From Alphaproteobacteria bacterium (GTDB lineage Bacteria; Pseudomonadota; Alphaproteobacteria; Rhodospirillales; Casp-alpha2), in the NCBI GenBank assembly GCA_014382345.1, contig JACNJX010000042.1, forward strand, positions 36,003 through 100,002: a DNA stretch of 64,000 bases, written 5' to 3'. The notes under the pieces are model-generated. The model saw only the letters and a list, made by a program, of their open reading frames with translations. It had not been told where the DNA came from and did not search any database. The translations under genes were made by a program, and so were the position numbers. Positions 32,887 to 41,375 of this stretch are shown here, in pieces. Numbering within the stretch: position 1 is the stretch's first letter; every line of letters starts with the position of its first letter.

Positions 32887-33819
32887 ATGACGGCTTCTGA
32901 AACACGTCCCGAAAGCAGCCAGGAAAAAGGCAAGGAAACCGATAAACGGTTTTTCTGCTTCGGCCTCGGCTACAGCGCCGGACGCTTGGCACGGGCATTG
33001 TTGTCCGACGGCTGGTCCGCCGCCGGCACGTGCCAGTCGGAAGAACGCCGGGCCGAACTCGCCGCCGATGGGATCGAGGCGCATGTCTTTGACGTCGATA
33101 CACGCCTAAGCGATGCCGCCGAGCTTCTCTCCGGCGTCACCCATCTGCTGAGCTCCGTGCCGCCGCCCCGCGACGGCGGCGGGGAAGAGGGCGACCGGGA
33201 TCCGGTTTTGGCGTTGTACGCAGAAAACATTCGTGCCGCGGAACACATCCAATGGATCGGTTATCTTTCGTCCACGGGCGTGTACGGGGACGCGGGTGGC
33301 GGACGGGTTGATGAGACAACGCCCGTTAACCCGTCGTCCGAACGCAGCCGCATGCGGGCCGAGGCGGAAGCCGAATGGCTGGCCCTGGGTGCGCATGTGT
33401 TCCGGCTGGCCGGGATTTACGGACCCGGCCGCAGCGCCCTGGACCAGGTTCGCGCTGGACGGGCGCGGCGGATCGAAAAACCGGGTCATAAATTTTCCCG
33501 CATTCATGTCGATGACATTGCAGCCGTTGTCCGCGCCTCCATGGACCGTCCCGATCCCGGCGCGATCTATAACGTCTGTGATGACGAAGCGGCCTCTCCG
33601 GCGGACGTCAACGCCTTTGCCTATGAATTGCTGGGGCAGGAAGCGCCGCCGGTGACCGCCTTCGAGGACATCGTCAAAACCATGTCGCCCATGGGGTTGA
33701 GCTTTTGGCAGGACAACCGCCTGGTCGACAACAGCCGCATCAAGGAAGCGCTGGGCGTTCGGCTGGCCTATCCCGATTACCGCGCCGGGCTTCGCGCTAT
33801 TCTGGCGGAAGGGGCCTAG
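32887..33819 (+). CDS. NAD(P)-dependent epimerase/dehydratase (extended SDR, YeeZ-like)
   Basis: The 310-residue protein has a Rossmann start FFCFGLGYSAGRLARAL, a YLSSTGVYGD segment in place of the canonical YxxxK region, FRLAGIYGPGRSALDQVRAG, and RIHVDDIAAVVRASMDRP, features of the YeeZ branch of extended SDRs. The nucleotide sugar or other substrate is unknown. GGAG about 8 nt upstream supports ATG 32887. Its TAG stop interlocks with the stop of the convergent hydrolase (shared CTAG at 33816-33819). Confidence 0.85.
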   Translation: MTASETRPESSQEKGKETDKRFFCFGLGYSAGRLARALLSDGWSAAGTCQSEERRAELAADGIEAHVFDVDTRLSDAAELLSGVTHLLSSVPPPRDGGGEEGDRDPVLALYAENIRAAEHIQWIGYLSSTGVYGDAGGGRVDETTPVNPSSERSRMRAEAEAEWLALGAHVFRLAGIYGPGRSALDQVRAGRARRIEKPGHKFSRIHVDDIAAVVRASMDRPDPGAIYNVCDDEAASPADVNAFAYELLGQEAPPVTAFEDIVKTMSPMGLSFWQDNRLVDNSRIKEALGVRLAYPDYRAGLRAILAEGA

Positions 33820-34586
33820 GAAGAATGGGATTGAAGCTGATCCAGAAGACGCCCGACCGTCCGGCACAGCCGTTCCAGATCACGCGGCTCGGACAGCCGG
33901 TGGTCTCCGTTCTTGACGAACAGGGTCTCGACGTCGACGGAGCGGACACGTTCGGCGATGTTGAGAGAGATCTGCCACGGCACGTCTTCATCGTTGGTGC
34001 CGTGGATCAGGCGCACCGGGCAGTCCAGGGGAATCTCGCCCCTGAGAAGAAGATGGTCTCGCCCGTCGTCCAGCAGCGCCTTGGTGATTTTGTAGGGCTC
34101 CTCGTCGTAACAATTGGGAATCTCGGCAAAGCCCTGTTCGGCCATTTGTTTTTTCTGTTCGTCCGACAATTCATTCGGGATCAGGTCTTCGGTGAAATCG
34201 GGCGCCGCCGCCGTGCCGACCAGTCCGGCAATGCGGTCCGGTCTGGCCAGCGCCGCCAACAGCATAATCCATCCGCCCATGGAGGAGCCGACCAGGATTT
34301 GCGGGCCTTCGGTCAGGCGGTCGAGGGCTGTGATCGCGTCATCCGCCCATTCGCCGATGGTGCCGTCTTCAAAAGCTCCCGAAGACTGGCCGTGGCCGGT
34401 ATAGTCGAAGCGCAGGAACGCTGTTCCGCGCTGGCGGCAAAAGTCTTCCAGCGCCAGCGCCTTGGACCCGGTCATGTCGGATTTGAAGCCGGTCAGGAAA
34501 ATCACACCGGGGGTTTGGCCCGGGGTTTGGCAGTAGGCGATGGTTCCGCCATCGTCTCGTGCTAGTATTTCTGGTGTGTCGGACAT
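33816..34586 (-). CDS. Alpha/beta hydrolase
   Basis: The 256-residue enzyme has the alpha/beta hydrolase core: VIFLTGFKSDMTGSKA (oxyanion loop), FDYTGHGQSSG, nucleophile Ser in LVGSSMGGWIML, an acidic residue in LIHGTNDEDVPW and the catalytic His in NGDHRLSEP. It resembles the ABHD10-like esterases/thioesterases; the substrate is not known. ATG 34586 is chosen over 34634 because the latter lies inside the divergent glycosyltransferase gene. Confidence 0.85.
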   Translation of the reverse strand: MSDTPEILARDDGGTIAYCQTPGQTPGVIFLTGFKSDMTGSKALALEDFCRQRGTAFLRFDYTGHGQSSGAFEDGTIGEWADDAITALDRLTEGPQILVGSSMGGWIMLLAALARPDRIAGLVGTAAAPDFTEDLIPNELSDEQKKQMAEQGFAEIPNCYDEEPYKITKALLDDGRDHLLLRGEIPLDCPVRLIHGTNDEDVPWQISLNIAERVRSVDVETLFVKNGDHRLSEPRDLERLCRTVGRLLDQLQSHSS

Positions 34587-34613
34587 GCGATGCTCGTAAG
34601 GATGTTTTGAAGA

Positions 34614-35819
34614 ATGAATGACGTTGCCGACCATACCACCATCAGTTCGAACCCGGAACCGGAAGCCGATATGACGGGGGTGACTGTTCTACAGGTTCTG
34701 CCGGCCATGGGCGCCGGCGGCGGGGTCGAGCGCGGCACCGTCGAAATCGCCGACGCCATCGTTAAGCAGGGCGGCCGAGCCCTGGTCGCTTCCAACGGCG
34801 GCGCCAACGTGCACGAATTGAAACGCGTCGGCGCCGAGCATATTCAAATGCCGGTGCATTCGAAAAACCCGCTGGTGATGTACGCCAACATCGGGCGGCT
34901 GGAGTCGCTGATTAGAAAGGAAGGGGTCCGAATCGTTCACGCCCGGTCCCGCGCGCCGGCCTGGTCGGCGTATGGTGCGGTCCGGCGCACGGGCGTTGCG
35001 TTCGTGACGACGTTCCACGGCACCTACGCGGCAGGCAATGCCCTGAAGCGAAAGTACAATTCGGTGATGACGAAAGGCGAGCGCGTGATCGCCATTTCGC
35101 GCTTTATTGCCGGCCATCTGCACCAGCTTTACGGCGCACCGAGCGAAAAAATCCGCACCATCCATCGCGGCGTCAATCTGGACCGGTTCGACCCGGTGCT
35201 TGTGACGGCGGAGCGAGTCACGGTGCTGGCCCATGACTGGCGGCTGGAAGACGGACTTCCGGTCATTATGCTGCCGGGGCGCCTGACGCGCTGGAAAGGC
35301 CAGACTCTGCTGATCGAGGCCGTGGCGAAAATGGAACGGCGGGACTTCCGCTGCCTGCTGGTCGGCGGCGACCAGGGCCGGGAGGAATACCGCAGGGAAC
35401 TGGAACGCCTGGTTTCCGGGCACGGGCTGGGTGAAATCGTGCGCATCGTCGATCACTGCGACGACATGCCGGCGGCCTATATGCTGTCGGATGTGGTGGT
35501 GTCGGCCTCGACGGAGCCGGAAGCCTTCGGGCGGGTTTTGGTCGAGGCGCAGGCGCTGGGCCGTCCCGTCGTCGCCAGCGATCATGGCGGCGCGCGGGAA
35601 ACGGTGGTCGTAGGGGAAACCGGCTGGTTGTTCCCGCCAAACGACTCAGACGCCCTGGCCGATACCCTGACACGTGTTTTGGAGGTGCCGGCGGAAACCC
35701 GCCATGCCATGGCGGGCAGGGCCATAAAGCACGTGCGGGAAAATTTTTCCAAGCAGGGCATGTGTGACAAGACGCTTGGCGTTTATCGGGAAGTCCTGGA
35801 CGAAAAGGCCTCAGGCTAA
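34614..35819 (+). CDS. Glycosyltransferase family 4
   Basis: The 401-residue protein has a GT-B fold with an N-terminal GAGGGVERGTVEIADAI donor/acceptor loop, FVTTFHGTYA, a linker with IRTIHRGVNLDRFDP, and the C-terminal GT4 signature: MLPGRLTRWKGQTLLIEA, ASTEPEAFGRVLVEAQALGRPVVAS with the EX7E glutamates, and GETGWLFPPND. It transfers a sugar during lipopolysaccharide or exopolysaccharide synthesis at the cytoplasmic membrane (inference). Its TAA stop abuts the ATG of the next gene with no gap, so the two glycosyltransferases are translationally coupled. Confidence 0.91.
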   Translation: MNDVADHTTISSNPEPEADMTGVTVLQVLPAMGAGGGVERGTVEIADAIVKQGGRALVASNGGANVHELKRVGAEHIQMPVHSKNPLVMYANIGRLESLIRKEGVRIVHARSRAPAWSAYGAVRRTGVAFVTTFHGTYAAGNALKRKYNSVMTKGERVIAISRFIAGHLHQLYGAPSEKIRTIHRGVNLDRFDPVLVTAERVTVLAHDWRLEDGLPVIMLPGRLTRWKGQTLLIEAVAKMERRDFRCLLVGGDQGREEYRRELERLVSGHGLGEIVRIVDHCDDMPAAYMLSDVVVSASTEPEAFGRVLVEAQALGRPVVASDHGGARETVVVGETGWLFPPNDSDALADTLTRVLEVPAETRHAMAGRAIKHVRENFSKQGMCDKTLGVYREVLDEKASG

Positions 35820-36773
35820 ATGAACGCGAACCCGGCTGCCGGAATCCTGGTCATCAAGCTGGGCGCGATGGGCGACTTCGTGCAGGCGTTAGGCCCCTTC
35901 GCCGCGATCCGCCGGCATCATAACGACGCGCACATCGTTTTGCTGACAACGCCGCCTTACAGGGAGCTGGCGCAAGCGTCCGGTTATTTTGATGAGGTCT
36001 GGACCAAAGGGCGCCCCGGCAAGATGGATATCGCGGGCTGGTTTGATCTGCGCCGTCGGCTTCGGGGCGGCGGGTTTGATCGGGTCTATGACCTGCAGAC
36101 GTCTGATCGCAGTTCCTTTTATATGCGCCTGTTCTGGCCGGGGCCGATCCCGGAATGGTCGGGCATCGCCAGCGGCTGTTCCCACCCGCATGCCAATCCG
36201 GACCGGGACGCCATGCACACCATCGAGCGCCAGGCCGAACAACTGGTCTTGGCGGGCATTCCCGGGGCGGACATTCCCGAGGCTCCGCCGGTTGATCTGG
36301 CGGCCTTGGGGCAAAATGAAAATATTTCCCGTTTCGGACTTGGCGAGCGTTATGGGCTGCTGGCGCCGGGGGGCGCTCCGCACCGGCCGGAGAAACGCTG
36401 GCCGGCGGCGCGCTTTGCCGAACTGGCAAAGGATCTGGCGGAACGGGGGCTGACGCCGGTGCTTCTGGGCGGGGCGGGGGAATCGGCGCTGACGGCGGAG
36501 ATCACGGCCCTTTGCCCCGAAGCGCAAAATCTGGCCGGACAGACCAGCCTTTTGGATCTGGTGTCCCTGGCCCAAGGCGCGGTGGCGGCGGTCGGCAACG
36601 ATACCGGGCCGATGCACCTGATCGCGGCCGCCGGGTGTCCGTCGGTGGTGTTGTTTTCCAAGGCGTCGGACCCGGCGCTTTGCGGGCAGCGCGGCGCTTC
36701 GGTGACGATCCTCAGACGCGATGCGCTTTCTGACTTGTCGGTCGCCGAGGTTGTGGACGCGCTGGCCCTTTGA
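35820..36773 (+). CDS. Glycosyltransferase family 9 (heptosyltransferase-like)
   Basis: The 317-residue protein has the GT9 N terminus ILVIKLGAMGDFVQALGPFAAIRRHH, a middle LLAPGGAPHRPEKRWPAARFAELA segment and the C-terminal donor-site motif VGNDTGPMHLIAAAGCPSVVLFSKASDP. The family adds heptose or related sugars to the lipopolysaccharide core. The start immediately follows the stop of the GT4 gene (TAAATG). Together they form a two-gene LPS or surface-glycan unit. Confidence 0.91.
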   Translation: MNANPAAGILVIKLGAMGDFVQALGPFAAIRRHHNDAHIVLLTTPPYRELAQASGYFDEVWTKGRPGKMDIAGWFDLRRRLRGGGFDRVYDLQTSDRSSFYMRLFWPGPIPEWSGIASGCSHPHANPDRDAMHTIERQAEQLVLAGIPGADIPEAPPVDLAALGQNENISRFGLGERYGLLAPGGAPHRPEKRWPAARFAELAKDLAERGLTPVLLGGAGESALTAEITALCPEAQNLAGQTSLLDLVSLAQGAVAAVGNDTGPMHLIAAAGCPSVVLFSKASDPALCGQRGASVTILRRDALSDLSVAEVVDALAL

Positions 36774-36804
36774 TGGCACAAACACTTAAACAAGGACAGG
36801 CCGC

Positions 36805-36832
36805 TTGACAGTTATTGTATTCGGCCTACATT
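36805..36832 (+). promoter_or_regulatory. Candidate sigma-70 promoter for thrS
   Basis: A perfect -35 TTGACA (36805-36810) is separated by 16 nt from a -10-like TACATT (36827-36832), 37 nt before the thrS start. Position and match make it the best promoter candidate for the translation block. Confidence 0.55.
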
Positions 36833-36869
36833 TCGGCCCCGTTTTAAAGCTTTTGAACGTGTGATTTGA

Positions 36870-38852
36870 ATGGTTGCAATTACTCTTCCCGACGGCAGTG
36901 AACGCAAATTCGGCGGCCCGGTGACCGGCGCCGAACTGGCGGCCGATATCGGCCCCGGGTTGGCCAAGGCGGCGCTTGCGGTGCGCGTCAACGGAGAGAT
37001 GAAGGATCTGAGCCTCGCCATCGAATCCGACGCCGAGGTCGCCATCATTACCTCCAAGGACGACGACGCGCTCGAACTGCTGCGCCACGACTGCGCCCAT
37101 GTCATGGCCGAGGCGGTGCAGGAGCTTTTTTCGGACACCCAGGTGACCATCGGCCCCAACATCGAAAACGGGTTTTATTACGACTTCGCCCGCCCGACGC
37201 CGTTCGTGCCCGAGGATATTGAGAAAATCGAGGCCCGCATGCATGAGATCGTCAAGCGGGACGAGGAAATCACCCGCGAGGTTTGGAACCGGGCCGAAGC
37301 GGTCAAGTTCTTCAAGGACAAGGGCGAACATTACAAAGCCGAAATCATCGAGGGTATTCTCGGCGATGAGGATATCTCTCTCTATCGTCAGGGCGATTTC
37401 ATCGACCTTTGCCGTGGCCCGCACCTGCCGAGCACCGGCAAGCTGGGCAAAGCCTTCAAGCTGACCAAACTTGCCGGGGCCTATTGGCGGGGCGATTCCA
37501 AGAACGAAATGCTGCAACGGATTTACGGCACCTGCTGGGCCGATCCGAAACAGCTCAAGGCCTATCTGCACATGATCGAAGAGGCGGAAAAACGCGATCA
37601 CCGCCGCCTCGGCCGGGAAATGAAGCTGTTTCATCTCCAGGACGTCGCCGTCGGTTCCGCCTTCTGGCACCCGAAGGGCTGGACGCTCTACCGCACGGTT
37701 CAGGATTACATGCGCAAACGCCTGGAAGGCGGCGGTTATGTCGAAGTCAACACGCCGCAGCTTGTCGATCGCGCCTTGTGGGAGGATTCCGGCCACTGGG
37801 AGAAGTTTCGCGAGAATATGTTCATCGCCGAGGTTGACGAGAGCCGCGGCGGCGGCGAAACCCATGCCGAAGGCGAGGCCGGTGTGGTTTCCGGGGCGGA
37901 TCACGCTGCGGCGACGAAATTTCTGGCCCTGAAACCGATGAACTGCCCCTGCCACGTGCAGATTTTTAAGCAGGGCACGACCAGCTACCGCGATCTGCCG
38001 ATCCGCATGGCCGAATTCGGGTCATGCCATCGCTATGAGCCGTCCGGTGCGCTGCACGGATTGATGCGGGTGCGCGCCTTTACCCAGGACGATGCCCACA
38101 TTTTCTGCACCGACGATCAGATTGAATCGGAAACCAAGATTTTCATCGACCTGCTGGCGTCCATTTATCGGGATTTCGGCTTCGAGGACTTTGTCATCAA
38201 GTTCTCTGATCGCCCAGAGGTGCGTGCCGGGTCCGACGAAGTCTGGGACCGCGCCGAAAAAGCCCTGATGGATGCGACCACCGCCGCCGGCATCGACGTT
38301 GTCCTGAATCCGGGCGAAGGCGCGTTTTACGGACCGAAGCTGGAATTCGTGCTGCGCGACGCTATCGGCCGCGACTGGCAGTGCGGCACCCATCAGGTGG
38401 ACTTCGTGCTGCCGGAACGCTTGGACGCGAACTACATCGGCGAGGACGGCGCCAAACATCGCCCGGTCATGCTGCACCGGGCCATTTTGGGGTCCTTCGA
38501 GCGGTTTTTGGGCATTCTCATTGAACACTATGCCGGCCGGTTCCCGTTGTGGCTGGCACCCGTGCAGGTCGTCGTCGCCACCATCACCAACGACGCCGAC
38601 GATTATGCGGCCGAAGTCATGGCGGAACTGGAGTCCCAGGGCCTGCGCGCCGAACTGGATACCCGCAACGAAAAAATCAATTACAAGATCCGCGAGCACA
38701 GCCACGCCAAGGTTCCGGTGATTATGGTGGTCGGGGCCCAGGAGTCCGAAAACGGCACCGTGGCCGTTCGCCGGCTTGGCGGAAAAGAGCAGGAAAATCT
38801 TGCGCTTAAAGAGGCAGTCGCTAGACTGCGTGACGAAGCGGCCATGCCGTAG
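36870..38852 (+). CDS. thrS: Threonine-tRNA ligase
   Basis: The 660-residue protein has an N-terminal TGS domain ([17 protein letters not shown]), the editing-domain motif [11 protein letters not shown] with its zinc/editing histidines, class II catalytic motifs (motif 2 region [25 protein letters not shown], motif 3 [19 protein letters not shown]) and a C-terminal anticodon-binding domain ([13 protein letters not shown]). MNCPCH carries a zinc-ligand cysteine for threonine discrimination. It heads the block thrS-infC-rpmI-rplT-pheS-pheT. Confidence 0.97.
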   Translation: MVAITLPDGSERKFGGPVTGAELAADIGPGLAKAALAVRVNGEMKDLSLAIESDAEVAIITSKDDDALELLRHDCAHVMAEAVQELFSDTQVTIGPNIENGFYYDFARPTPFVPEDIEKIEARMHEIVKRDEEITREVWNRAEAVKFFKDKGEHYKAEIIEGILGDEDISLYRQGDFIDLCRGPHLPSTGKLGKAFKLTKLAGAYWRGDSKNEMLQRIYGTCWADPKQLKAYLHMIEEAEKRDHRRLGREMKLFHLQDVAVGSAFWHPKGWTLYRTVQDYMRKRLEGGGYVEVNTPQLVDRALWEDSGHWEKFRENMFIAEVDESRGGGETHAEGEAGVVSGADHAAATKFLALKPMNCPCHVQIFKQGTTSYRDLPIRMAEFGSCHRYEPSGALHGLMRVRAFTQDDAHIFCTDDQIESETKIFIDLLASIYRDFGFEDFVIKFSDRPEVRAGSDEVWDRAEKALMDATTAAGIDVVLNPGEGAFYGPKLEFVLRDAIGRDWQCGTHQVDFVLPERLDANYIGEDGAKHRPVMLHRAILGSFERFLGILIEHYAGRFPLWLAPVQVVVATITNDADDYAAEVMAELESQGLRAELDTRNEKINYKIREHSHAKVPVIMVVGAQESENGTVAVRRLGGKEQENLALKEAVARLRDEAAMP

Positions 38853-38874
38853 ACCGGATGGGTTCCGGACACGA

Positions 38875-38904
38875 ATGAACCAACAAGAGGAGATTTTTAA
38901 ATAG
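38875..38904 (+). other. Possible 9-codon leader ORF overlapping the infC start
   Basis: An ATG at 38875 opens a nine-codon frame (MNQQEEIFK) whose TAG stop (38902-38904) overlaps the ATA start codon of infC (38901-38903). The AGAGGAG ribosome site of infC lies inside it. It could couple infC initiation to termination of the leader, but it has no clear ribosome site of its own. Confidence 0.3.
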
Positions 38905-39437
38905 CCCGACGCCCCTTTAATCAGGCGCCGTCCCGCACCGGGCCGCGCGTCAACGAATTCATAGAAGCCGATCCCATCCGCGTTGTTGGCGCCGATGGAG
39001 AAATGGTCGGTGTTGTTTCCAAAGAAGAAGGCCTGGAAATCGCCGTGGACGCGGGGCTCGACCTTGTCGAGATTTCGCCCAATGCGGACCCCCCCGTGTG
39101 CAAGATCCTCGACTATGGAAAATACAAGTACGAAGCCCAGAAAAAAGCCAACGAGGCGCGCAAAAAGCAGAAGGTCATCGAGGTCAAGGAAATCAAGATG
39201 CGTCCCGGCATCGATGAGCACGACTATCAGGTCAAGATGCGCAGCGTGCAGAAGTTCATCGGTGGCGGCGACAAGGTCAAGCTGACCATCCGCTTCCGGG
39301 GTCGTGAAATGGCGCACCAGGACCTAGGCATGAAGGTTCTGGACCGGGTTCGCTCAGACGTGGACGAGGTCGCCAAGGTGGAGCAGTTCCCGAAAAGCGA
39401 AGGCCGCCTGATGACTATGGTGATCGCGCCGCGCTGA
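38901..39437 (+). CDS. infC: Translation initiation factor IF-3 (ATA start)
   Basis: The 178-residue IF-3 has the N-terminal segment [20 protein letters not shown], then [31 protein letters not shown] and the C-terminal [14 protein letters not shown] and [14 protein letters not shown] motifs. An in-frame TAA stands immediately before ATA 38901, and the first downstream ATG is 34 codons into conserved sequence, so ATA is the only start giving a full-length protein. AGAGGAG lies 9 nt upstream. Non-AUG starts are typical of infC and let IF-3 repress its own translation by rejecting non-AUG initiation. Confidence 0.93.
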   Translation: MARRPFNQAPSRTGPRVNEFIEADPIRVVGADGEMVGVVSKEEGLEIAVDAGLDLVEISPNADPPVCKILDYGKYKYEAQKKANEARKKQKVIEVKEIKMRPGIDEHDYQVKMRSVQKFIGGGDKVKLTIRFRGREMAHQDLGMKVLDRVRSDVDEVAKVEQFPKSEGRLMTMVIAPR

Positions 39438-39576
39438 CCGGTCCGGCAACCGGCCGAAACCAACGTTCCGGTTACGGCACATATTCGGTTCCCCGTCTTG
39501 CATTCATATAAGGACAGGGGTATAACCCGCGCGCACGAGCGGCTTTGGCCCAATGGCATGCCTTACCGCTCCTGAA

Positions 39577-39592
39577 TTTCGACCTGTCGAAA
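39577..39592 (+). promoter_or_regulatory. Inverted repeat upstream of rpmI
   Basis: TTTCGAC (39577-39583) and GTCGAAA (39586-39592) form a perfect short stem 25 nt before the rpmI start. It may be a leader hairpin acting in ribosomal-protein autoregulation (inference). The rest of the infC-rpmI gap (39438-39617) has no gene. Confidence 0.35.
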
Positions 39593-39617
39593 ACCAATTA
39601 AAACAAGGAAGAATGAA

Positions 39618-39815
39618 ATGCCTAAGTTGAAGACCAAATCCAGCGCCAAAAAGCGGTTTCGCTTGACCAGCAGCGGAAAAGTCCGGGCCAGCGCGGCGTT
39701 CAAACGCCACGGGTTGTCCAAACGCTCCCAGAAAATGAAACGCCAGTCCCGTGGCACCATGATCCTTGCCGATGCCGATGCGCGCATCGTTAAGTCGTAT
39801 CTGCCGTACGGTTGA
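39618..39815 (+). CDS. rpmI: 50S ribosomal protein L35
   Basis: The 65-residue basic protein begins [14 protein letters not shown] and contains [16 protein letters not shown], the bacterial L35 pattern. An AAGGAAG sequence upstream supports the ATG. It is followed after 14 nt by rplT. Confidence 0.97.
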   Translation: MPKLKTKSSAKKRFRLTSSGKVRASAAFKRHGLSKRSQKMKRQSRGTMILADADARIVKSYLPYG

Positions 39816-39829
39816 GGAGGGATTGAGCC

Positions 39830-40195
39830 ATGTCACGCGTTAAACGGGGCGTCACCACGCACGCCCGTCACAAAAAAGTCATTGATCGCGCCAAGGGATA
39901 CCGGGGCCGCTCCAAGAGCAGCTTCCGCGTCGCCATCCAAAGCGTCGAAAAAGGTCTGCAATATGCCTATCGCGATCGCCGCACGCGCAAGCGGTCCTTC
40001 CGGGCGCTCTGGATTCAGCGCATTAACGCCGGAACCCGCGAACACGGAATGACCTATTCCCAGTTTATCAACGGGTTGGGCAAAGCCGGGGTCGAGATCG
40101 ACCGGAAAATCCTGTCCGATCTTGCCATTCGGGAACCGGACGCCTTTAAGGCACTGGTGGACCAGGCCCAGGCGGCTCTCGCCAAAGACGCTTAA
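39830..40195 (+). CDS. rplT: 50S ribosomal protein L20
   Basis: The 121-residue basic protein begins [17 protein letters not shown] and has the L20 core [35 protein letters not shown] and [24 protein letters not shown]20 binds 23S rRNA early in 50S assembly and in several bacteria represses its own operon. GAGGAGG upstream is a strong ribosome site. Confidence 0.98.
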   Translation: MSRVKRGVTTHARHKKVIDRAKGYRGRSKSSFRVAIQSVEKGLQYAYRDRRTRKRSFRALWIQRINAGTREHGMTYSQFINGLGKAGVEIDRKILSDLAIREPDAFKALVDQAQAALAKDA

Positions 40196-40227
40196 ATCCC
40201 AAACGGGAATTTTCGGGGGTTATAATC

Positions 40228-40263
40228 GGGAGCCGGCCTTGGGATACGAGGCGGCTCCCTTTT
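40228..40263 (+). terminator. Terminator or attenuator hairpin between rplT and pheS
   Basis: GGGAGCCG (40228-40235) pairs with CGGCTCCC (40252-40259); alternatively the stem can continue inward with GCCT/AGGC after a bulge. TTTT follows directly (40260-40263). The hairpin ends about 27 nt before the pheS ATG, leaving no room for a downstream promoter, so pheST must be read through it. This suggests partial termination or attenuation. Confidence 0.7.
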
Positions 40264-40289
40264 ACATTTTAGGGGCGGAAACAGCGAAA

Positions 40290-41372
40290 ATGAGTGAACT
40301 GGACAGCCTTCGTTCGGAATTGATGGCCGCGGTCGACGCCGCAGACGGTCTGGATGACCTGGAAAATATCCGCGTCTCCGCGCTCGGCAAGAAAGGCCGG
40401 ATCACCGATCTGATGAAGGGTCTGGGCGGCATGGACCCGGAGGCCAGAAAACAGGCCGGCCAGGCGTTGAATGCCCTAAAAAACGATGTCGCCGCCGCCA
40501 TCGAGGCGAAAAAGTCGGCGTCTGCGGATTCCGAGCTGGATGCCAAACTGGCCGCCGAAACCGTGGATATCTCCCTTCCCGTGCGCCCGGAGCGCGAAGG
40601 CCTGATCCACCCCATCAGCCAGACCATGGACGAGGCGATAGCGATTTTGGGCGAACTGGGGTTAAGCGTCGCCGAAGGCCCCGACATCGAAGATGACTGG
40701 CATAATTTCACGGCCCTTAACATTCCGCCCGATCACCCGGCGCGCCAGGAACACGACACTTTCTATTTGCCCGGCCAAGGCGGGGAAGGGGGCGAGGAAG
40801 ACCGCATGGTGTTGCGCACCCACACGTCGCCGGTGCAGATCCGCACCATGATGACGTCCGAGCCGCCGTTCCGGATCATCGTGCCGGGCCGGACGTACCG
40901 CTGCGATTATGACGCCACCCATTCGCCCATGTTCCACCAGATCGAAGGCCTGGTGGTGGACGAAGACACCCACATGGGGCACCTCAAGGGCTGTATCATC
41001 GACTTCTGCCGGGCGTTTTTCGGCGTCGATGACCTTCCGGTCCGCTTCCGGCCCAGTTACTTCCCGTTTACCGAACCATCGGCCGAGGTCGATATCGGCT
41101 GCACCCGCGAAGGCGGCGAATTCCGTATCGGGCACGGCGACGACTGGCTGGAAATTCTCGGTTGCGGAATGGTCAACACCAAGGTGCTGGAAAACTGCAA
41201 TGTCGATCCGGATAAATATCAGGGCTTCGCCTTTGGTATTGGGATCGAGCGCCTGGCGATGCTGAAATACGGCATCCCCGATCTCCGCACGTTTTATGAA
41301 TCGGACCTCCGCTGGCTGCGCCATTACGGTTTCAGCGCGCTCCATGTTCCGTCCATGGTCGGGGGGCTGTAG
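40290..41372 (+). CDS. pheS: Phenylalanine-tRNA ligase alpha subunit
   Basis: The 360-residue protein has an N-terminal coiled-coil tRNA-binding arm (residues 1-90), then HPISQTMDEAIAILGELG, LRTHTSPVQIRTM, FHQIEGLVVDE (motif 2) and FGIGIERLAMLKYGIPDLR (motif 3) of class II PheRS alpha. A longer frame reaches back into rplT; ATG 40290 matches the usual PheS N terminus (MSELDSLRSEL). pheT follows after 3 nt. Confidence 0.97.
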   Translation: MSELDSLRSELMAAVDAADGLDDLENIRVSALGKKGRITDLMKGLGGMDPEARKQAGQALNALKNDVAAAIEAKKSASADSELDAKLAAETVDISLPVRPEREGLIHPISQTMDEAIAILGELGLSVAEGPDIEDDWHNFTALNIPPDHPARQEHDTFYLPGQGGEGGEEDRMVLRTHTSPVQIRTMMTSEPPFRIIVPGRTYRCDYDATHSPMFHQIEGLVVDEDTHMGHLKGCIIDFCRAFFGVDDLPVRFRPSYFPFTEPSAEVDIGCTREGGEFRIGHGDDWLEILGCGMVNTKVLENCNVDPDKYQGFAFGIGIERLAMLKYGIPDLRTFYESDLRWLRHYGFSALHVPSMVGGL

Positions 41373-41375
41373 GCC

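Noticed and set aside
39003..39437. infC starting at ATG 39003
   Set aside because: It would remove the conserved N-terminal segment [19 protein letters not shown] and has no ribosome site, whereas ATA 38901 has AGAGGAG at good spacing.
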